The notes below the pieces were generated by a model. That model searched no databases. It had not been told where the DNA came from and worked only from the letters and a program-made list of their open reading frames with translations. From Streptomyces avidinii (GTDB lineage Bacteria > Actinomycetota > Actinomycetes > Streptomycetales > Streptomycetaceae): a stretch of DNA of 63,845 bases. How positions within the stretch are numbered: position 1 is the stretch's first letter; each line of letters begins with the position of its first letter. The position numbers were made by a program, and so were the translations under genes. Below, in pieces: positions 26,718 through 37,707 of the stretch. The stretch spans positions 577,094 to 640,938 of the forward strand of contig NZ_BMVL01000004.1 of NCBI RefSeq assembly GCF_014650695.1. Reading direction: 5' to 3'.

Positions 26718-26773
26718 CCGGACGGGACCATTCCTTGGGGTGCGCGCGGGTATTGAGCTGCCGTCAGCTCTGG

Positions 26774-26788
26774 TAGTAAAGTTTCCTA
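26774..26788. promoter_or_regulatory. Palindromic site upstream of the chitosanase gene
   Basis: TAGTAAAGTTTCCTA is an imperfect 15-bp palindrome located 39 bp before the chitosanase start. From memory it resembles the operator recognised by the ROK-family chitosanase repressor CsnR in Streptomyces. No CsnR gene is in the window. Confidence 0.5.
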
Positions 26789-26826
26789 ACGAAGCCGGGA
26801 CGCCTCAACCACCGTATGGAGGCCTT

Positions 26827-27663
26827 GTGTTCACCCCCCACCGCAAGATGCTGGCGATCGGAGCGCTGCTCGGCAGCGCGCTGATCGCCGTCCCCGTCAC
26901 CGCCCATGCCACCGCGGCCCCCGCCCCCACGGCGCGGACCTCGGCCGCCGTGGCCGTCGGGCTCGACGATCCGGCGAAGAAGGAGATCGCCATGAAGATC
27001 GTCTCCAGCGCGGAGAACTCCTCGCTGGACTGGAAGGCGCAGTACAAGTACATAGAGGACATAGACGACGGTCGCGGCTACACGGCCGGCATCATCGGAT
27101 TCTGTTCCGGCACCGGCGACATGCTCGACCTCGTCGAGTACTACACCCAGGTGAAGCCGGGCAACGTCCTCGCCAAGTACCTCCCGGCCCTGCGCAGGGT
27201 CGACGGCAGCGACTCGCACGCCGGCCTCGATCCGAACTTCACCAAGGACTGGGCCAAGGCGGCCCAGGACGCGGAGTTCAGGAAGGCCCAGGACCGCGAG
27301 CGCGACCGGGTCTACTTCAACCCGTCGGTGCAGCAGGGCAAGGCCGACGGCGTCGGTGTGCTGGGTCAGTTCATGTACTACGACGCCATCGTCATGCACG
27401 GTGACGGCACCGACTCCACCAGCTTCCGCAACATCCGCAAGCGCGCCCTGTCCAAGGCCAAGCCCCCGTCCCAGGGCGGCAACGAGACGGCCTGGCTGAA
27501 CGCCTTCCTCGACGCCCGGGTCTGGGCGATGAAGCAGGAGGAGGCGCACAGCGACACCAGTCGGGTCGACACCGCGCAGCGGGTCTTCCTCAAGAAGGGC
27601 AACCTGAACCTCAATACGCCCCTCGACTGGAAGGTCTACGGGGACTCCTTCCACATCGGCTGA
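26827..27663 (+). CDS. Secreted chitosanase, glycoside hydrolase family 46
   Basis: This 278-residue exported endo-chitosanase has a hydrophobic signal (MLAIGALLGSALIAVPVTAHATA) at its N-terminus. The mature part begins near LDDPAKKEIAMKIVSSAENSSLDW, which holds the catalytic Glu, and YIEDIDDGRGYTAGIIGF holds the catalytic Asp; both match the GH46 pattern. The enzyme hydrolyses beta-1,4-linked glucosamine polymers of fungal walls. GTG 26827 has GGAGG 4 nt upstream. It is probably induced by chitosan through the upstream palindrome. Confidence 0.93.
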   Translation: MFTPHRKMLAIGALLGSALIAVPVTAHATAAPAPTARTSAAVAVGLDDPAKKEIAMKIVSSAENSSLDWKAQYKYIEDIDDGRGYTAGIIGFCSGTGDMLDLVEYYTQVKPGNVLAKYLPALRRVDGSDSHAGLDPNFTKDWAKAAQDAEFRKAQDRERDRVYFNPSVQQGKADGVGVLGQFMYYDAIVMHGDGTDSTSFRNIRKRALSKAKPPSQGGNETAWLNAFLDARVWAMKQEEAHSDTSRVDTAQRVFLKKGNLNLNTPLDWKVYGDSFHIG

Positions 27664-28001
27664 CGGTCGATCGGCCACTGCGGCCCGGGGCCGAAATCCC
27701 CCTTCTGTCCCGGGCCGCGACGGCCCAGGCTGCAGTGAGGTAACGATCCGTGAGCCGGGTGGGCGGGCTCCTGCCCGTCAGGTCCGTGAACGGCCCGGAC
27801 AATGCGGGGTATTTCGCCGACGGTGCAGGCCCGGTGCGGGACTCGCGCCCCCGTGCGGGCCTGCTGTCCTTCCTGAACGCGGCCCATTTCGTCACGCCTT
27901 GTGGTCAAAGGCGATCGGTGGGTTTCAAGTGACGCCAGGTACGCGTGTGTTTGGTCAGAGAACCGAAGGAAAGTGCCCATTCCGGCGGGTTGTGAACTGG
28001 C
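27664..28001. other. Intergenic region after the chitosanase gene
   Basis: This 338-bp stretch has no convincing gene. A GGCCCGGGGC-type inverted repeat near 27682-27720 may terminate the chitosanase transcript. A short open frame near 27750-27932 has neither codon bias nor a ribosome-binding site and is not accepted. Confidence 0.4.
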
Positions 28002-28030
28002 TTGACCGCGCCGTAAAGGGGGCATAAGTT
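28002..28030 (+). promoter_or_regulatory. Sigma-70-type promoter of the DUF805 gene
   Basis: TTGACC (28002-28007) and TAAGTT (28025-28030) are separated by exactly 17 bp, a good vegetative promoter. The start codon of the DUF805 gene follows 59 bp after the -10. Confidence 0.7.
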
Positions 28031-28088
28031 CTGCCCCGGCTTGCTCCAGCAGGACGGGCCGAACCAACCGTCCTCTGGGGGGACCCTC

Positions 28089-28442
28089 ATGAACCACTAC
28101 ACCGATGTCCTGAAGAAGTACGCCGTCTTCTCCGGCCGCGCGCGCCGCCAGGAGTACTGGATGTTCACCCTCTTCCAGGTGGCCGTCGTGATCGTCCTCG
28201 CGATCCTGGACGCCGTCATCGGCGCCAACTCGATCATCGTCGGCCTGTACGTCCTCGGCACCCTCGTTCCGACGCTGGCGCTCACCGTCCGTCGTCTGCA
28301 CGACCTCGGCAAGTCCGGCGCCTGGTACTTCATCGCCTTCGTCCCCTTCATCGGTGGCATCTGGCTGCTCGTCCTGACCGCCACCGCCGGTCAGCCGCAG
28401 CCGAACCAGTACGGCCCGGACCCCAAGGTCCTCGCCGCCTGA
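28089..28442 (+). CDS. DUF805 membrane protein
   Basis: This 117-residue protein begins YTDVLKKYAVFSGRARRQEYWMFTLF, the DUF805 signature, and has three to four hydrophobic helices with LTVRRLHDLGKSGAWYFI between the last two. Its function is unknown; DUF805 proteins are small inner-membrane proteins found in many bacteria. A GGGGGGA ribosome-binding site precedes ATG 28089. It is monocistronic, with its own promoter and terminator. Confidence 0.88.
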   Translation: MNHYTDVLKKYAVFSGRARRQEYWMFTLFQVAVVIVLAILDAVIGANSIIVGLYVLGTLVPTLALTVRRLHDLGKSGAWYFIAFVPFIGGIWLLVLTATAGQPQPNQYGPDPKVLAA

Positions 28443-28477
28443 TGTGACGTACGGGCCTGACCAAGGCCCGAATGCCT

Positions 28478-28516
28478 GAGCGCCGCCCCGGCCGGGAACA
28501 GCCGGGGGCGGCGCTC
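28478..28516 (+). terminator. Stem-loop terminator after DUF805 gene
   Basis: GAGCGCCGCCCCGGC pairs with GCCGGGGGCGGCGCTC, with one bulged base and an 8-nt loop. It lies 35 nt downstream of the stop codon. Confidence 0.7.
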
Positions 28517-28600
28517 TCGCCATTTCCGGGGCCTGCCGGGGCCCGCGTGACATGCGTCTCCCGGACTGGCGGCAGGGGGCTGTCCTGAGTGGCCCGATCA

Positions 28601-30884
<2,284 letters not shown>

Positions 30885-30921
30885 CGCCCACAGCTCCACC
30901 CGCGCGTCGGTGACGACGTGC

Positions 30922-30957
30922 TCCGCCCCGGTCGGCTCCGTGCCCGGCCGGGGCGGA
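30922..30957 (+). terminator. Stem-loop terminator after idh
   Basis: TCCGCCCCGG (30922-30931) and CCGGGGCGGA (30948-30957) form a 10-bp stem beginning 38 nt after the idh stop, and adjacent bases can extend it inward. Confidence 0.6.
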
Positions 30958-31027
30958 CCCGTGTCCGGCCGGGGCCGCCACGGGGCTGTTGGCCGGGGCG
31001 AGGGCACTGCGCTAGCGTTCGGGATCC

Positions 31028-31867
31028 GTGACCTCCCAGGCGCCCGAGAGGGGCCGGCCGGGACGTCCACCGAGACGCTCTGGGGGTTCCGTGGCACGCC
31101 GGTCCGACACGTCCTGCGGCGGCATCGGCTGCGCCGGGCTGCTGCTCGTGCTCTTCGTCCTGCCCACCGTCGGCTATCTGCTGGCCGTGCCGCTGACGCT
31201 CCCCGATCTGCTGGCGGAGCAGACGCCGCCGCAGCAGCTGCGCGGCTTCGGCCAGTACCTGATCGTCTATGCCGTACCGGTCCTCGTGGCCCTGCTGCTG
31301 GCCCTGTTCGCGGGGCGCCGCCGGGCCGGCGGCCGGTGGCTGGTCCCGGCCCGGGCGGCGGTCCTGCTCGCACTCGTGGCCGCGGCACTGTGGTGGACGG
31401 AGAGCAAGGTCGGGGACCACCCGGCGTGGAACCTCCGCGCCACGGCCGAGAGCATGGCCGCCGGACTGGTGGCGCTCGCCTTCGTCGTCGCGGTCCGCCG
31501 GTGGGACGCCTCCCGCGGCGGCCCGGTCACCACCGTCGGTGCGCCCCGGCCGGCGCCGGGGGAGATCTGGCTGGCCATGGTGCCGCTGCGCGAGGACCCG
31601 GCACGGCAGCTGCGGCACTACTGCGTGGTGCTGGCCGTCCACCCCGGCCACGCCGAGGTCGCCCAGATCACCACCAAGGACAAGGACGGGCGCACCGACC
31701 ACATCCGGATGCCGAACGACGGCTGGGACAAGGCCTCCGGCCGCGCCCACTGGGTGGAGTTCGGCCGTCCGCCGCGCCGCGTCGACTACGGGATGTTCCT
31801 CAGGTCCCGGCCGCAGGGACGTTGCCCCGCCCCGGTGTGGCGACAGCTCAGCCGGCAGCTGGGCTGA
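31028..31867 (+). CDS. Membrane protein with a C-terminal MazF/PemK-like segment
   Basis: This 279-residue protein, with start GTG 31028 or a later GTG near 31091, has four hydrophobic segments ([62 protein letters not shown]). A soluble C-terminal part of about 110 residues follows. Within it, [40 protein letters not shown] and the rest resemble the small SH3-like PemK/MazF fold, where GDIW and a VLVV strand are typical. That link is by eye and weak, and an RNase role is not claimed. It overlaps convergently with the pseudogene to its right. Confidence 0.6.
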   Translation: MTSQAPERGRPGRPPRRSGGSVARRSDTSCGGIGCAGLLLVLFVLPTVGYLLAVPLTLPDLLAEQTPPQQLRGFGQYLIVYAVPVLVALLLALFAGRRRAGGRWLVPARAAVLLALVAAALWWTESKVGDHPAWNLRATAESMAAGLVALAFVVAVRRWDASRGGPVTTVGAPRPAPGEIWLAMVPLREDPARQLRHYCVVLAVHPGHAEVAQITTKDKDGRTDHIRMPNDGWDKASGRAHWVEFGRPPRRVDYGMFLRSRPQGRCPAPVWRQLSRQLG

Positions 31868-32275
31868 GGCCGGGGACCACGTCCGCGGCCACCCGGAAGC
31901 CGATGTTCCCGGCGGAGCTGTCGGGGGTGTTGCGGGTACGGGCCGCGACCCGGTAGCGGTTGCAGTACGAGCCGTGGCACATGTGGGAGCCGCCGCGCAT
32001 GGCCCGCTCCGGGCCGGCGGGCGAGAAGCGGTCGGCTGACCACTCCCACACGTTGCCGACCGTCTGGTGCAGGCCGTACCCGTTGGGCCGGAACGACCGG
32101 ACCGGCGCGGTGCCCGCGTACCCGTCGGCCCGGGTGTTGCGGACGGGGAAGTCGCCGTTCCAGATGTTGCACATGTCCTGCCACCGCCGGCGAGACGGCG
32201 GCGAGTTCGGCGGTGAGGAAGCCCGCGAAGACGAAGCTGAAGCCGAAGGACTCCGCCTCCGTGGCGCGTTCCGGG
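31848..32275 (-). pseudogene. Relic of a formylglycine-generating enzyme (sulfatase-modifying factor)
   Basis: The C-terminal third is intact in one frame. [30 protein letters not shown] and [21 protein letters not shown], with the two Cys of the active/copper site, are all classic FGE sequence. Just upstream, in a different frame, lies [17 protein letters not shown], the FGE N-terminal segment. The middle (the HPVVHVSW-type region and surroundings, well over 100 residues) is missing at the junction near 32180, together with a frame change. The gene therefore suffered an internal deletion and cannot make active enzyme. Confidence 0.8.
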
Positions 32276-32491
32276 GGCGTGCTCGTGGGCCCGCTCGCGA
32301 AGGGCCTCCTGAGCTGCGGGGAAGGGAACGTACGCACGGGGGTTCTCGGCGGAGCTCGCGCACCGACGAAATCCGCAGGTCAGACCCTAGAGCCGGGGTG
32401 TGGCAGCGCCATGGCGGGGTTGTGGCGGCTCCATGGCAGCGGTGTGCCGCGCACGTAACGGGTCCGGGGCCCCACGACGGACGAGGGCCGG

Positions 32492-32989
32492 TCAGAGCCG
32501 GTGGATCCGCTCCTGCTCGAAGGCGAGCGGGGACCGCCCGGCGGCCAGGATCCGCAGCCCCGGGGCCACGGCCAGCACTTTCCGCAGCCAGGCCAGGGCG
32601 TCCGGGCCGAGCTGCTCCGCGCCGTCCAGGACGAGCAGTATGTCCCGCTCGGCCAGCCAGGAGGCGGTGTCGGTCCTCCCGCACGCCGGTTCCGCCATGC
32701 CGGGCGCGGAGCCCAGTTCGGCCGTCAGTTCGCGGACGCCGTAGCCGCCGTGGAGCGGGTCCATGGCGACGAGGGCCACCCCGTCGTAGAAGTTGGAGGC
32801 GATCCGCCGCGCGATCTCCCGTACCAGCAGGCTCCGCGGCTCGCGGAACGCTCCCGCCACGGTCAGGACGCGCCCCCGCCGCACGGCGGTGAGCAGCCGG
32901 GACATCTCGGCGGACGTCGCCGGCAGCATCGCGGTCGACCCCTTTTCCCTCATCGGCCCGGCTTCCCCCATGGCCCCGGATTTCCTCAT
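32492..32989 (-). CDS. Small protein resembling a LuxR/AfsR-type ATPase fragment with lost P-loop
   Basis: About 165 residues, start uncertain. [21 protein letters not shown] sits where NB-ARC/STAND ATPases have a Walker A, but Gly-Lys-Thr is absent; [26 protein letters not shown] looks like the Walker B strand and helix, and [22 protein letters not shown] like the sensor strand that follows it in large LuxR/AfsR regulators. The rest of such a regulator is missing. It may be a gene remnant or a stand-alone small protein that no longer binds ATP. It lies beside the FGE relic, suggesting a decaying region. Confidence 0.5.
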   Translation of the reverse strand: MRKSGAMGEAGPMREKGSTAMLPATSAEMSRLLTAVRRGRVLTVAGAFREPRSLLVREIARRIASNFYDGVALVAMDPLHGGYGVRELTAELGSAPGMAEPACGRTDTASWLAERDILLVLDGAEQLGPDALAWLRKVLAVAPGLRILAAGRSPLAFEQERIHRL

Positions 32990-33293
32990 CGGCACGATGC
33001 CCCCATTGCATGCGTGACCAGGTGCGGCAAGAGGGTGTTTTTTTCTGGCCGCGTGACGACGATTATGCGCCACTAACGACACAAGGCTAGGGGAATGTCG
33101 CATTCCGAAGAACGGCTTCGCTGCGGCCCAGGTGGGGGCTCCGCACGCGTCGCCGGACGGCCTGCGTAGTTCCCGTGGTCCCTGTGACGTACGTACCGGG
33201 ACCCTGGTTCCTGCGAACGGTTGTCCGGAAGCCGGTATTGGGCTCTACTGCTGTCCAGCCCCTCCTCGGGGCATATTCGCGGGAGGGACCAGA
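32990..33293. other. Intergenic region before the GH71 gene, with palindrome at 33092
   Basis: This 304-bp region contains no supported gene. GGAATGTCGCATTCC (33092-33106) is a near-perfect 15-bp inverted repeat and could be an operator for the glucanase gene that starts 187 bp later. An unusual run of seven T (near 33043) also occurs here. Confidence 0.4.
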
Positions 33294-35027
33294 ATGACAG
33301 CGGACCGGCGAACGGACCGGCGAGCACAGCGCCGTGCGGCACGACGGGTGGGGAGCGGGCCGGTCTCGCACCGGCGTCGGCCGGCCTTCCGCGGTCGCCG
33401 GCCGCTGCTCGCCGTGCTGCTCTCCGCCTTCTTCCTGGTCGGGGTCTGGGCTGCCACCGGAACGGCCTGGGACCCCCTCGGCGGAGCGTCCGTGGAAGGG
33501 GCTTCGGCTCCGGGCGGCCTTCCTGCGGGCAGCGGGCCCGATGCCGCCCCCGGCGCCTCCGGTGCGGCCACCGCGTCACCCACCCCGCCCCCGGCCCCCA
33601 CCAAGGGCGCCGCCGCCAAGGGCAATCCCAAGGGCGCGGTGGACTCCGGCGCCGAACGCCCCACCGGCGCCCTGCCCTTCGACATGCCCCAGCCGGCCGC
33701 CCTGCGCTCCGGCGCGGCGGGCAAGAAGCTGGTGTTCGCCCACTACTTCACCCCGTACCCGCTCTCCCTCGACAACGCGGCCGCGGACCGGGACTACTAC
33801 ACCCGCAACTACCTCGACCCCGACGGCGAGAGCGGAAAGCACGGGAGGTACGGCGGCCTGCTGCGCGACCGTCCGCTGCCCGTCACCCCGAAGGGCGGGG
33901 ACTGGGAGTACGCCAACCTCCAGCAGGAGGTGCGCACGGCCCGTGCGGCGGGCATCGACGGCTTCACCCTCGACCTGCTCTCCCTCTCCGGCAAGAACTG
34001 GGACCGCTCCAACCTGCTGATGGCAGCGGCCCGTTCCGTGGACCCGGCGTTCAAGATCATGCTGATGCCGGACATGACCTCGCTGAAGACCGACGACCCC
34101 GCGGTGCTCGCCGAAGCGCTCGCCACGCTCGCCGACGCCTCGGCCGCGCACCGGCTCCCCGACGGCCGCCTCGTGGTCTCCCCCTTCAAGGCGGAGGAGA
34201 AGAGCGTGGCCTGGTGGACCGAGGTCATCGGCCTCCTGAAGTCCAGGCACGGCATCCGCACCGCCTTCGTCCCGCTCTTCCTCGACTTCGGCGCCCACAG
34301 CGGCGAGTTCGCCCCGATCAGCCACGGGTTCTCCGAATGGGGCAGCCGCAGCTACGTCGGCCAGGAGAGCTCCACGCGCGACGTCCAGCGGGCCCACGGG
34401 ATGGGCAAGATCTGGATGCAGCCCGTGTCGGTCCAGGACGCGCGCCCCAACCAGGGCATCTACGACGAGGCGGGCAACACCGCGACCCTGCGCTCCACCT
34501 GGACGCACGCCATCGAGGACGGCGCGGACTGGGTGCAGCTCACCACCTGGAACGACTACTCGGAGGGCAGCCAGTTCGCACCCTCCCTGCACAACGGCTA
34601 CGCGTACCTGGACCTGACCTCGTACTACCTGTCCAGGTTCAAGACGGGCAGCTGGCCGAAGATCGTCCGGGACACGCTCTACCTCTCGGCGCGCACGCAG
34701 TTCGCCGACGCCGACCCGACGGGCGACCAGTCGCTGGTGATGTCGCTCCGCAGGGGGAGCGCCGCCCCCCGGGACAAGGTGGAGGTGCTGAGCTTCCTCA
34801 CCGGCCCCGGATCGGTCCGCACCACCGTCGGGACGGCCGAGGGCAGCCACGAGGCCCCCGCCGGGATCCACTCGCAGCTGCTCCCGCTGAAGCCGGGCAC
34901 CAGCTCGGCGCAGGTCGTCCGCGGCGGGAAGGGCGGGGTGCGGGTGGACCTGCCGTACCGGGTGGACCACCAGGTGGAGGTGCAGGACCTCCAGTACTAC
35001 GCGGCCACCAGCGGACGGGACTCGTAG
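33294..35027 (+). CDS. Membrane-anchored glycoside hydrolase family 71 (alpha-1,3-glucanase-like)
   Basis: This 577-residue protein has an Arg-rich start, one hydrophobic segment (LLAVLLSAFFLVGVWAATGTAW) serving as anchor or uncleaved signal, and a Pro/Ala/Gly linker to about residue 120. The catalytic domain begins KKLVFAHYFTPYPLSLDN. ARAAGIDGFTLDLL, FKIMLMPDMTSL and WVQLTTWNDYSEG are hallmark segments of GH71, which hydrolyses alpha-1,3-glucan of fungal walls. A C-terminal beta-domain (about 465-577) follows. ATG 33294 has GGGAGGG 6 nt upstream. With the chitosanase 6 kb away it suggests attack on fungal cell walls. Confidence 0.85.
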   Translation: MTADRRTDRRAQRRAARRVGSGPVSHRRRPAFRGRRPLLAVLLSAFFLVGVWAATGTAWDPLGGASVEGASAPGGLPAGSGPDAAPGASGAATASPTPPPAPTKGAAAKGNPKGAVDSGAERPTGALPFDMPQPAALRSGAAGKKLVFAHYFTPYPLSLDNAAADRDYYTRNYLDPDGESGKHGRYGGLLRDRPLPVTPKGGDWEYANLQQEVRTARAAGIDGFTLDLLSLSGKNWDRSNLLMAAARSVDPAFKIMLMPDMTSLKTDDPAVLAEALATLADASAAHRLPDGRLVVSPFKAEEKSVAWWTEVIGLLKSRHGIRTAFVPLFLDFGAHSGEFAPISHGFSEWGSRSYVGQESSTRDVQRAHGMGKIWMQPVSVQDARPNQGIYDEAGNTATLRSTWTHAIEDGADWVQLTTWNDYSEGSQFAPSLHNGYAYLDLTSYYLSRFKTGSWPKIVRDTLYLSARTQFADADPTGDQSLVMSLRRGSAAPRDKVEVLSFLTGPGSVRTTVGTAEGSHEAPAGIHSQLLPLKPGTSSAQVVRGGKGGVRVDLPYRVDHQVEVQDLQYYAATSGRDS

Positions 35028-35054
35028 GTCGGGGTCGGGGCCGCGCCGGGCGCA

Positions 35055-35108
35055 GGGGTCCGGCCTGGGGCCGGGGTCCGGCCCGGGGCCGGGGTCCGGC
35101 CGGGCGCC
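35055..35108. repeat. Three tandem 18-bp GC repeats
   Basis: The unit GGGGTCCGGCCTGGGGCC occurs three times in a row, with the second copy differing by one base and the third by a few. It lies between convergent genes and contains short self-complementary GGCC and CCGG stretches, so it may double as a terminator. Confidence 0.8.
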
Positions 35109-35115
35109 GGGGCGG

Positions 35116-35487
35116 TCAGCCGGCCGGAGGGGTGAATTCCGGCTGGTCGAGCAGGCGCAGCCAGCTGCCGTCGGGCTGGCGCCGGACGACCTGCGTGCGG
35201 GCCCCGGAACCGTCCTTCGGCGGGGTGGAGGTGAGCGCGATGTCGCCGACGACCAGCGTCGGCAGCGGCTCCTCCGGCTCGAACACCGGGCGGTGGGCCA
35301 GCACCTGCTCCCACAGGGCCCGGATCGCCCTGCGGCCCACCGTCCGCTCCCCGGGCGGGTACGCCAGCACCGCGTCCTCCTCGTAGAGCGCGGCGACCCC
35401 CGCCGCGTCCCCGGCGTTGGAACGCTCGACGAACAGGCGGGTGATGTCCTCGGGCCGCATCGCCTTCTCGAACACGACTTCCTCCAT
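35116..35487 (-). CDS. SnoaL-like / NTF2-superfamily protein
   Basis: This 123-residue cone-fold protein shows MRPEDITRLFVERSNAGDAAGVAALYEEDAVLAYPPGERTVGRRAIRALWEQVL, the common SnoaL/DUF4440 opening, ending with a beta-strand WLRLLDQPEF. Members bind small molecules and some are isomerases or cyclases; no catalytic residues can be assigned. The ATG at 35487 has no strong ribosome-binding site. It is divergent from a LysR gene 91 bp away and may be its target. Confidence 0.8.
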   Translation of the reverse strand: MEEVVFEKAMRPEDITRLFVERSNAGDAAGVAALYEEDAVLAYPPGERTVGRRAIRALWEQVLAHRPVFEPEEPLPTLVVGDIALTSTPPKDGSGARTQVVRRQPDGSWLRLLDQPEFTPPAG

Positions 35488-35578
35488 GGGTGTGCGTCGC
35501 GCTTCGTGCCTCCCAGCCTGATCCCCCGGCATTCAGAAGTCCAACAGATGGATCTTCTGGTAACTAGAATCTCCAGTC

Positions 35579-36526
35579 ATGGAACTGAGGCAGCTCGAAT
35601 ACTTCGTCGCCGTCGCCGAGGAGCAGAACTTCACCCGGGCGGCCGAGCGGGTGCACATCAGCCAGTCCGGGGTCAGCGCGCAGATCCGCCGGCTGGAGCG
35701 GGAGCTGGGCGCCGAGCTGTTCGACCGCTCGGCCCGCACCGCGACCCTCACCGCCGCCGGAGCCGCCGCACTCGCCCCCGCACGGGCCGCGCTCGCCGCC
35801 GCCGAGGCGGTCGGCCAGGCGGTCGGGGACGTGGCGGGCGTCATCCGGGGCCGGATCACGGTCGGCATGGTCCTCGGCTGCACCGTCACCCCGCTGTTCG
35901 ACGCCCTCGCCGCCTTCCACCGGGCCCATCCCGGCGTGGAGATCGCCCTGTTGGAGGAGAACTCCGACCGGCTCGTCCAGGGGGTCCGCACCGGCACGAT
36001 CGATGTGGCCCTCATCGGAACGGCGACCGCCGCCCCCGCCGGGCTGGAGGCCCTCACGATCGTCAGCGAGCGGCTCGTCGTCGCCGTCCCGCCCGGCCAC
36101 CCGCTGACGCACCGGCCCCGGGTCACCCTGCGCGACCTGGGCGACCACCCGGTCATCTGCATGCCCGCCGGCACCGGTCTGCGCGCTGTCTTCGACCAGG
36201 CCTGCGCCGCACAGCACCTGCGGCCCGCGATCGCGCTGCAGGCCGGGGCCGCGGACGCGATGGCCGACCTCGCCGCGCGCGGGCTGGGCGTCGCCGTCCT
36301 CAGCGAGTCCATGGCCGACGCCTACCGCGACCGGCTCACGGCCCGCGTCATCGACGACGTCGACGCCCCCGCCCTGCTCTGCCTGGTCTGGCGCACCGAG
36401 CACGGCCCCGCCGTGCGCGAGCTGCTCGCGTACGGGAGCCGCGCCTTCGGCGGCGCCCTACCGGAGCCGGCGGTGGCGGGGGATGATCCGGAGGACAGTC
36501 GCGCCGCATCCCCGGAGGAGCAGTGA
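35579..36526 (+). CDS. LysR-family transcriptional regulator
   Basis: This 315-residue regulator has a standard N-terminal winged helix (MELRQLEYFVAVAEEQNFTRAAERVHISQSGVSAQIRRLERELG) and a periplasmic-binding-like effector domain from about residue 90. It overlaps the following aminotransferase gene (GTGA), so the two are co-transcribed, and it diverges from the SnoaL-like gene. The effector is unknown. Confidence 0.9.
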   Translation: MELRQLEYFVAVAEEQNFTRAAERVHISQSGVSAQIRRLERELGAELFDRSARTATLTAAGAAALAPARAALAAAEAVGQAVGDVAGVIRGRITVGMVLGCTVTPLFDALAAFHRAHPGVEIALLEENSDRLVQGVRTGTIDVALIGTATAAPAGLEALTIVSERLVVAVPPGHPLTHRPRVTLRDLGDHPVICMPAGTGLRAVFDQACAAQHLRPAIALQAGAADAMADLAARGLGVAVLSESMADAYRDRLTARVIDDVDAPALLCLVWRTEHGPAVRELLAYGSRAFGGALPEPAVAGDDPEDSRAASPEEQ

Positions 36527-37683
36527 CCGAGCCGATACGTCCCGCCGGATCCGCCCACGAGTTCCCCGGCGGGCCCGCCCTGTTCCGCCTGGACCCCCGC
36601 GTCGCCCACCTGAACCACGGCTCCTTCGGCGCGGTGCCCGTCCCCGTCCAGGAGGCCCAGGCCGAGCTCCGCGCCGAGGTCCACGCCGACCCCGACGCCT
36701 TCTTCATCGCCGTCCCGGACCGCCTCGCCGGGGCCCGTAACCGGATCGCCGGGCACCTCGGCGCCGACCCCGACGGCATCGCCTTCATCGCCAACGCCAC
36801 CGAGGGCGCCAACCTCGCCCTCGACGCCGTCCCGCTCGCCGACGGCGACGAGATCCTGGTCACCGACCACGGCTACGGCACCGTCGTCGCGGCCGCCGCC
36901 CGCCGCGCCCCGGTCACCACCGTCGCCCTCGATCCCCACCTGCCGGACGAGGACGCCGTACGGGAGACCGTGCTGGCCGCGCTGACCCCCCGTACGCGGG
37001 TGGCCGTACTCGACCACGTCAGCTCGCCCACCGCCCGGATCATCGCCTCCCCCCGGCTCCTCGCCGATCTGCGCGCACGCGGGGTCACCACCGTCGTCGA
37101 CGGGGCCCACGCCCTCGGCATGCTCGCCGACCCCCTCGCGGGCGGCGCCGACTTCTGGTTCGGCAACCTCCACAAGTGGGGCTACGCGCCCTCCGGCAGC
37201 GCGGTCCTGGCCGTGGCCCCGCAGTACCGCCGCCGGATCCGGGCGCTCGTACCGTCCTGGGAGGACCAGCACGGATTCCCGCGTTCCGTCGAGAACCGCG
37301 CCACCGCCGACTACACCGGCTGGCTCGCCGCCCCCGACGGGCTGGACCTGCTCGAACGGCTCGACGCGGCCAAGGTCCGGGCCCACAACAGCGCGCTGGC
37401 CGCCCACGGGGCGGCCCTGCTCGCCGAGCTTCCCGGGCTCACCGCGCTCCCGCACGGCGAGGGCCTCGCGATGCGCACCCTGCGCCTGCCGGCCGGCGTC
37501 GCCGAGACCCCGGAGCGGGCCCGTGAGCTGCGCGAGCGGATCGCGGCCGAGCAGGGCATCCGGGTGCTGACCTGGCCCTGGCCGGGCGGCGGCGGCATCC
37601 GCGTCTGCGGCCAGATCTACAACCGCCCCGAGGAGTACGAACGCCTCGCCGCCGTCCTCCCGTCGTACCTCGGCCGGTCCTAG
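36523..37683 (+). CDS. Class V aminotransferase / isopenicillin N epimerase-like PLP enzyme
   Basis: This 386-residue fold-type I PLP enzyme begins FRLDPRVAHLNHGSFGAVP, typical of the CefD/class V subgroup. VVDGAHALGM contains the cofactor-binding Asp, and NLHKWGYAPSGSA (about residue 217) the Schiff-base Lys. Related enzymes are cysteine desulfurases, kynureninases and epimerases; no beta-lactam genes are nearby, so the specific reaction is unknown. The GTG start overlaps the stop of the LysR gene. Confidence 0.88.
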   Translation: MTEPIRPAGSAHEFPGGPALFRLDPRVAHLNHGSFGAVPVPVQEAQAELRAEVHADPDAFFIAVPDRLAGARNRIAGHLGADPDGIAFIANATEGANLALDAVPLADGDEILVTDHGYGTVVAAAARRAPVTTVALDPHLPDEDAVRETVLAALTPRTRVAVLDHVSSPTARIIASPRLLADLRARGVTTVVDGAHALGMLADPLAGGADFWFGNLHKWGYAPSGSAVLAVAPQYRRRIRALVPSWEDQHGFPRSVENRATADYTGWLAAPDGLDLLERLDAAKVRAHNSALAAHGAALLAELPGLTALPHGEGLAMRTLRLPAGVAETPERARELRERIAAEQGIRVLTWPWPGGGGIRVCGQIYNRPEEYERLAAVLPSYLGRS

Positions 37684-37707
37684 ACGTGCCCGTCGGCGCG
37701 CCGCACC

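Noticed and set aside
27750..27932. 60-codon open frame after the chitosanase gene
   Set aside because: It has no ribosome-binding site, no codon bias and no recognisable motif.
31848..33011. Intact 387-codon formylglycine-generating enzyme
   Set aside because: Only the last 110 or so residues resemble FGE. The upstream part of this frame is unrelated Arg/Gly/Ala-rich shadow, and the true N-terminal FGE segment is in another frame.
36523..37683. Beta-lactam biosynthesis gene (isopenicillin N epimerase)
   Set aside because: The fold fits class V aminotransferases, but no ACV synthetase, IPN synthase or other pathway gene is nearby, so the specific reaction is not claimed.
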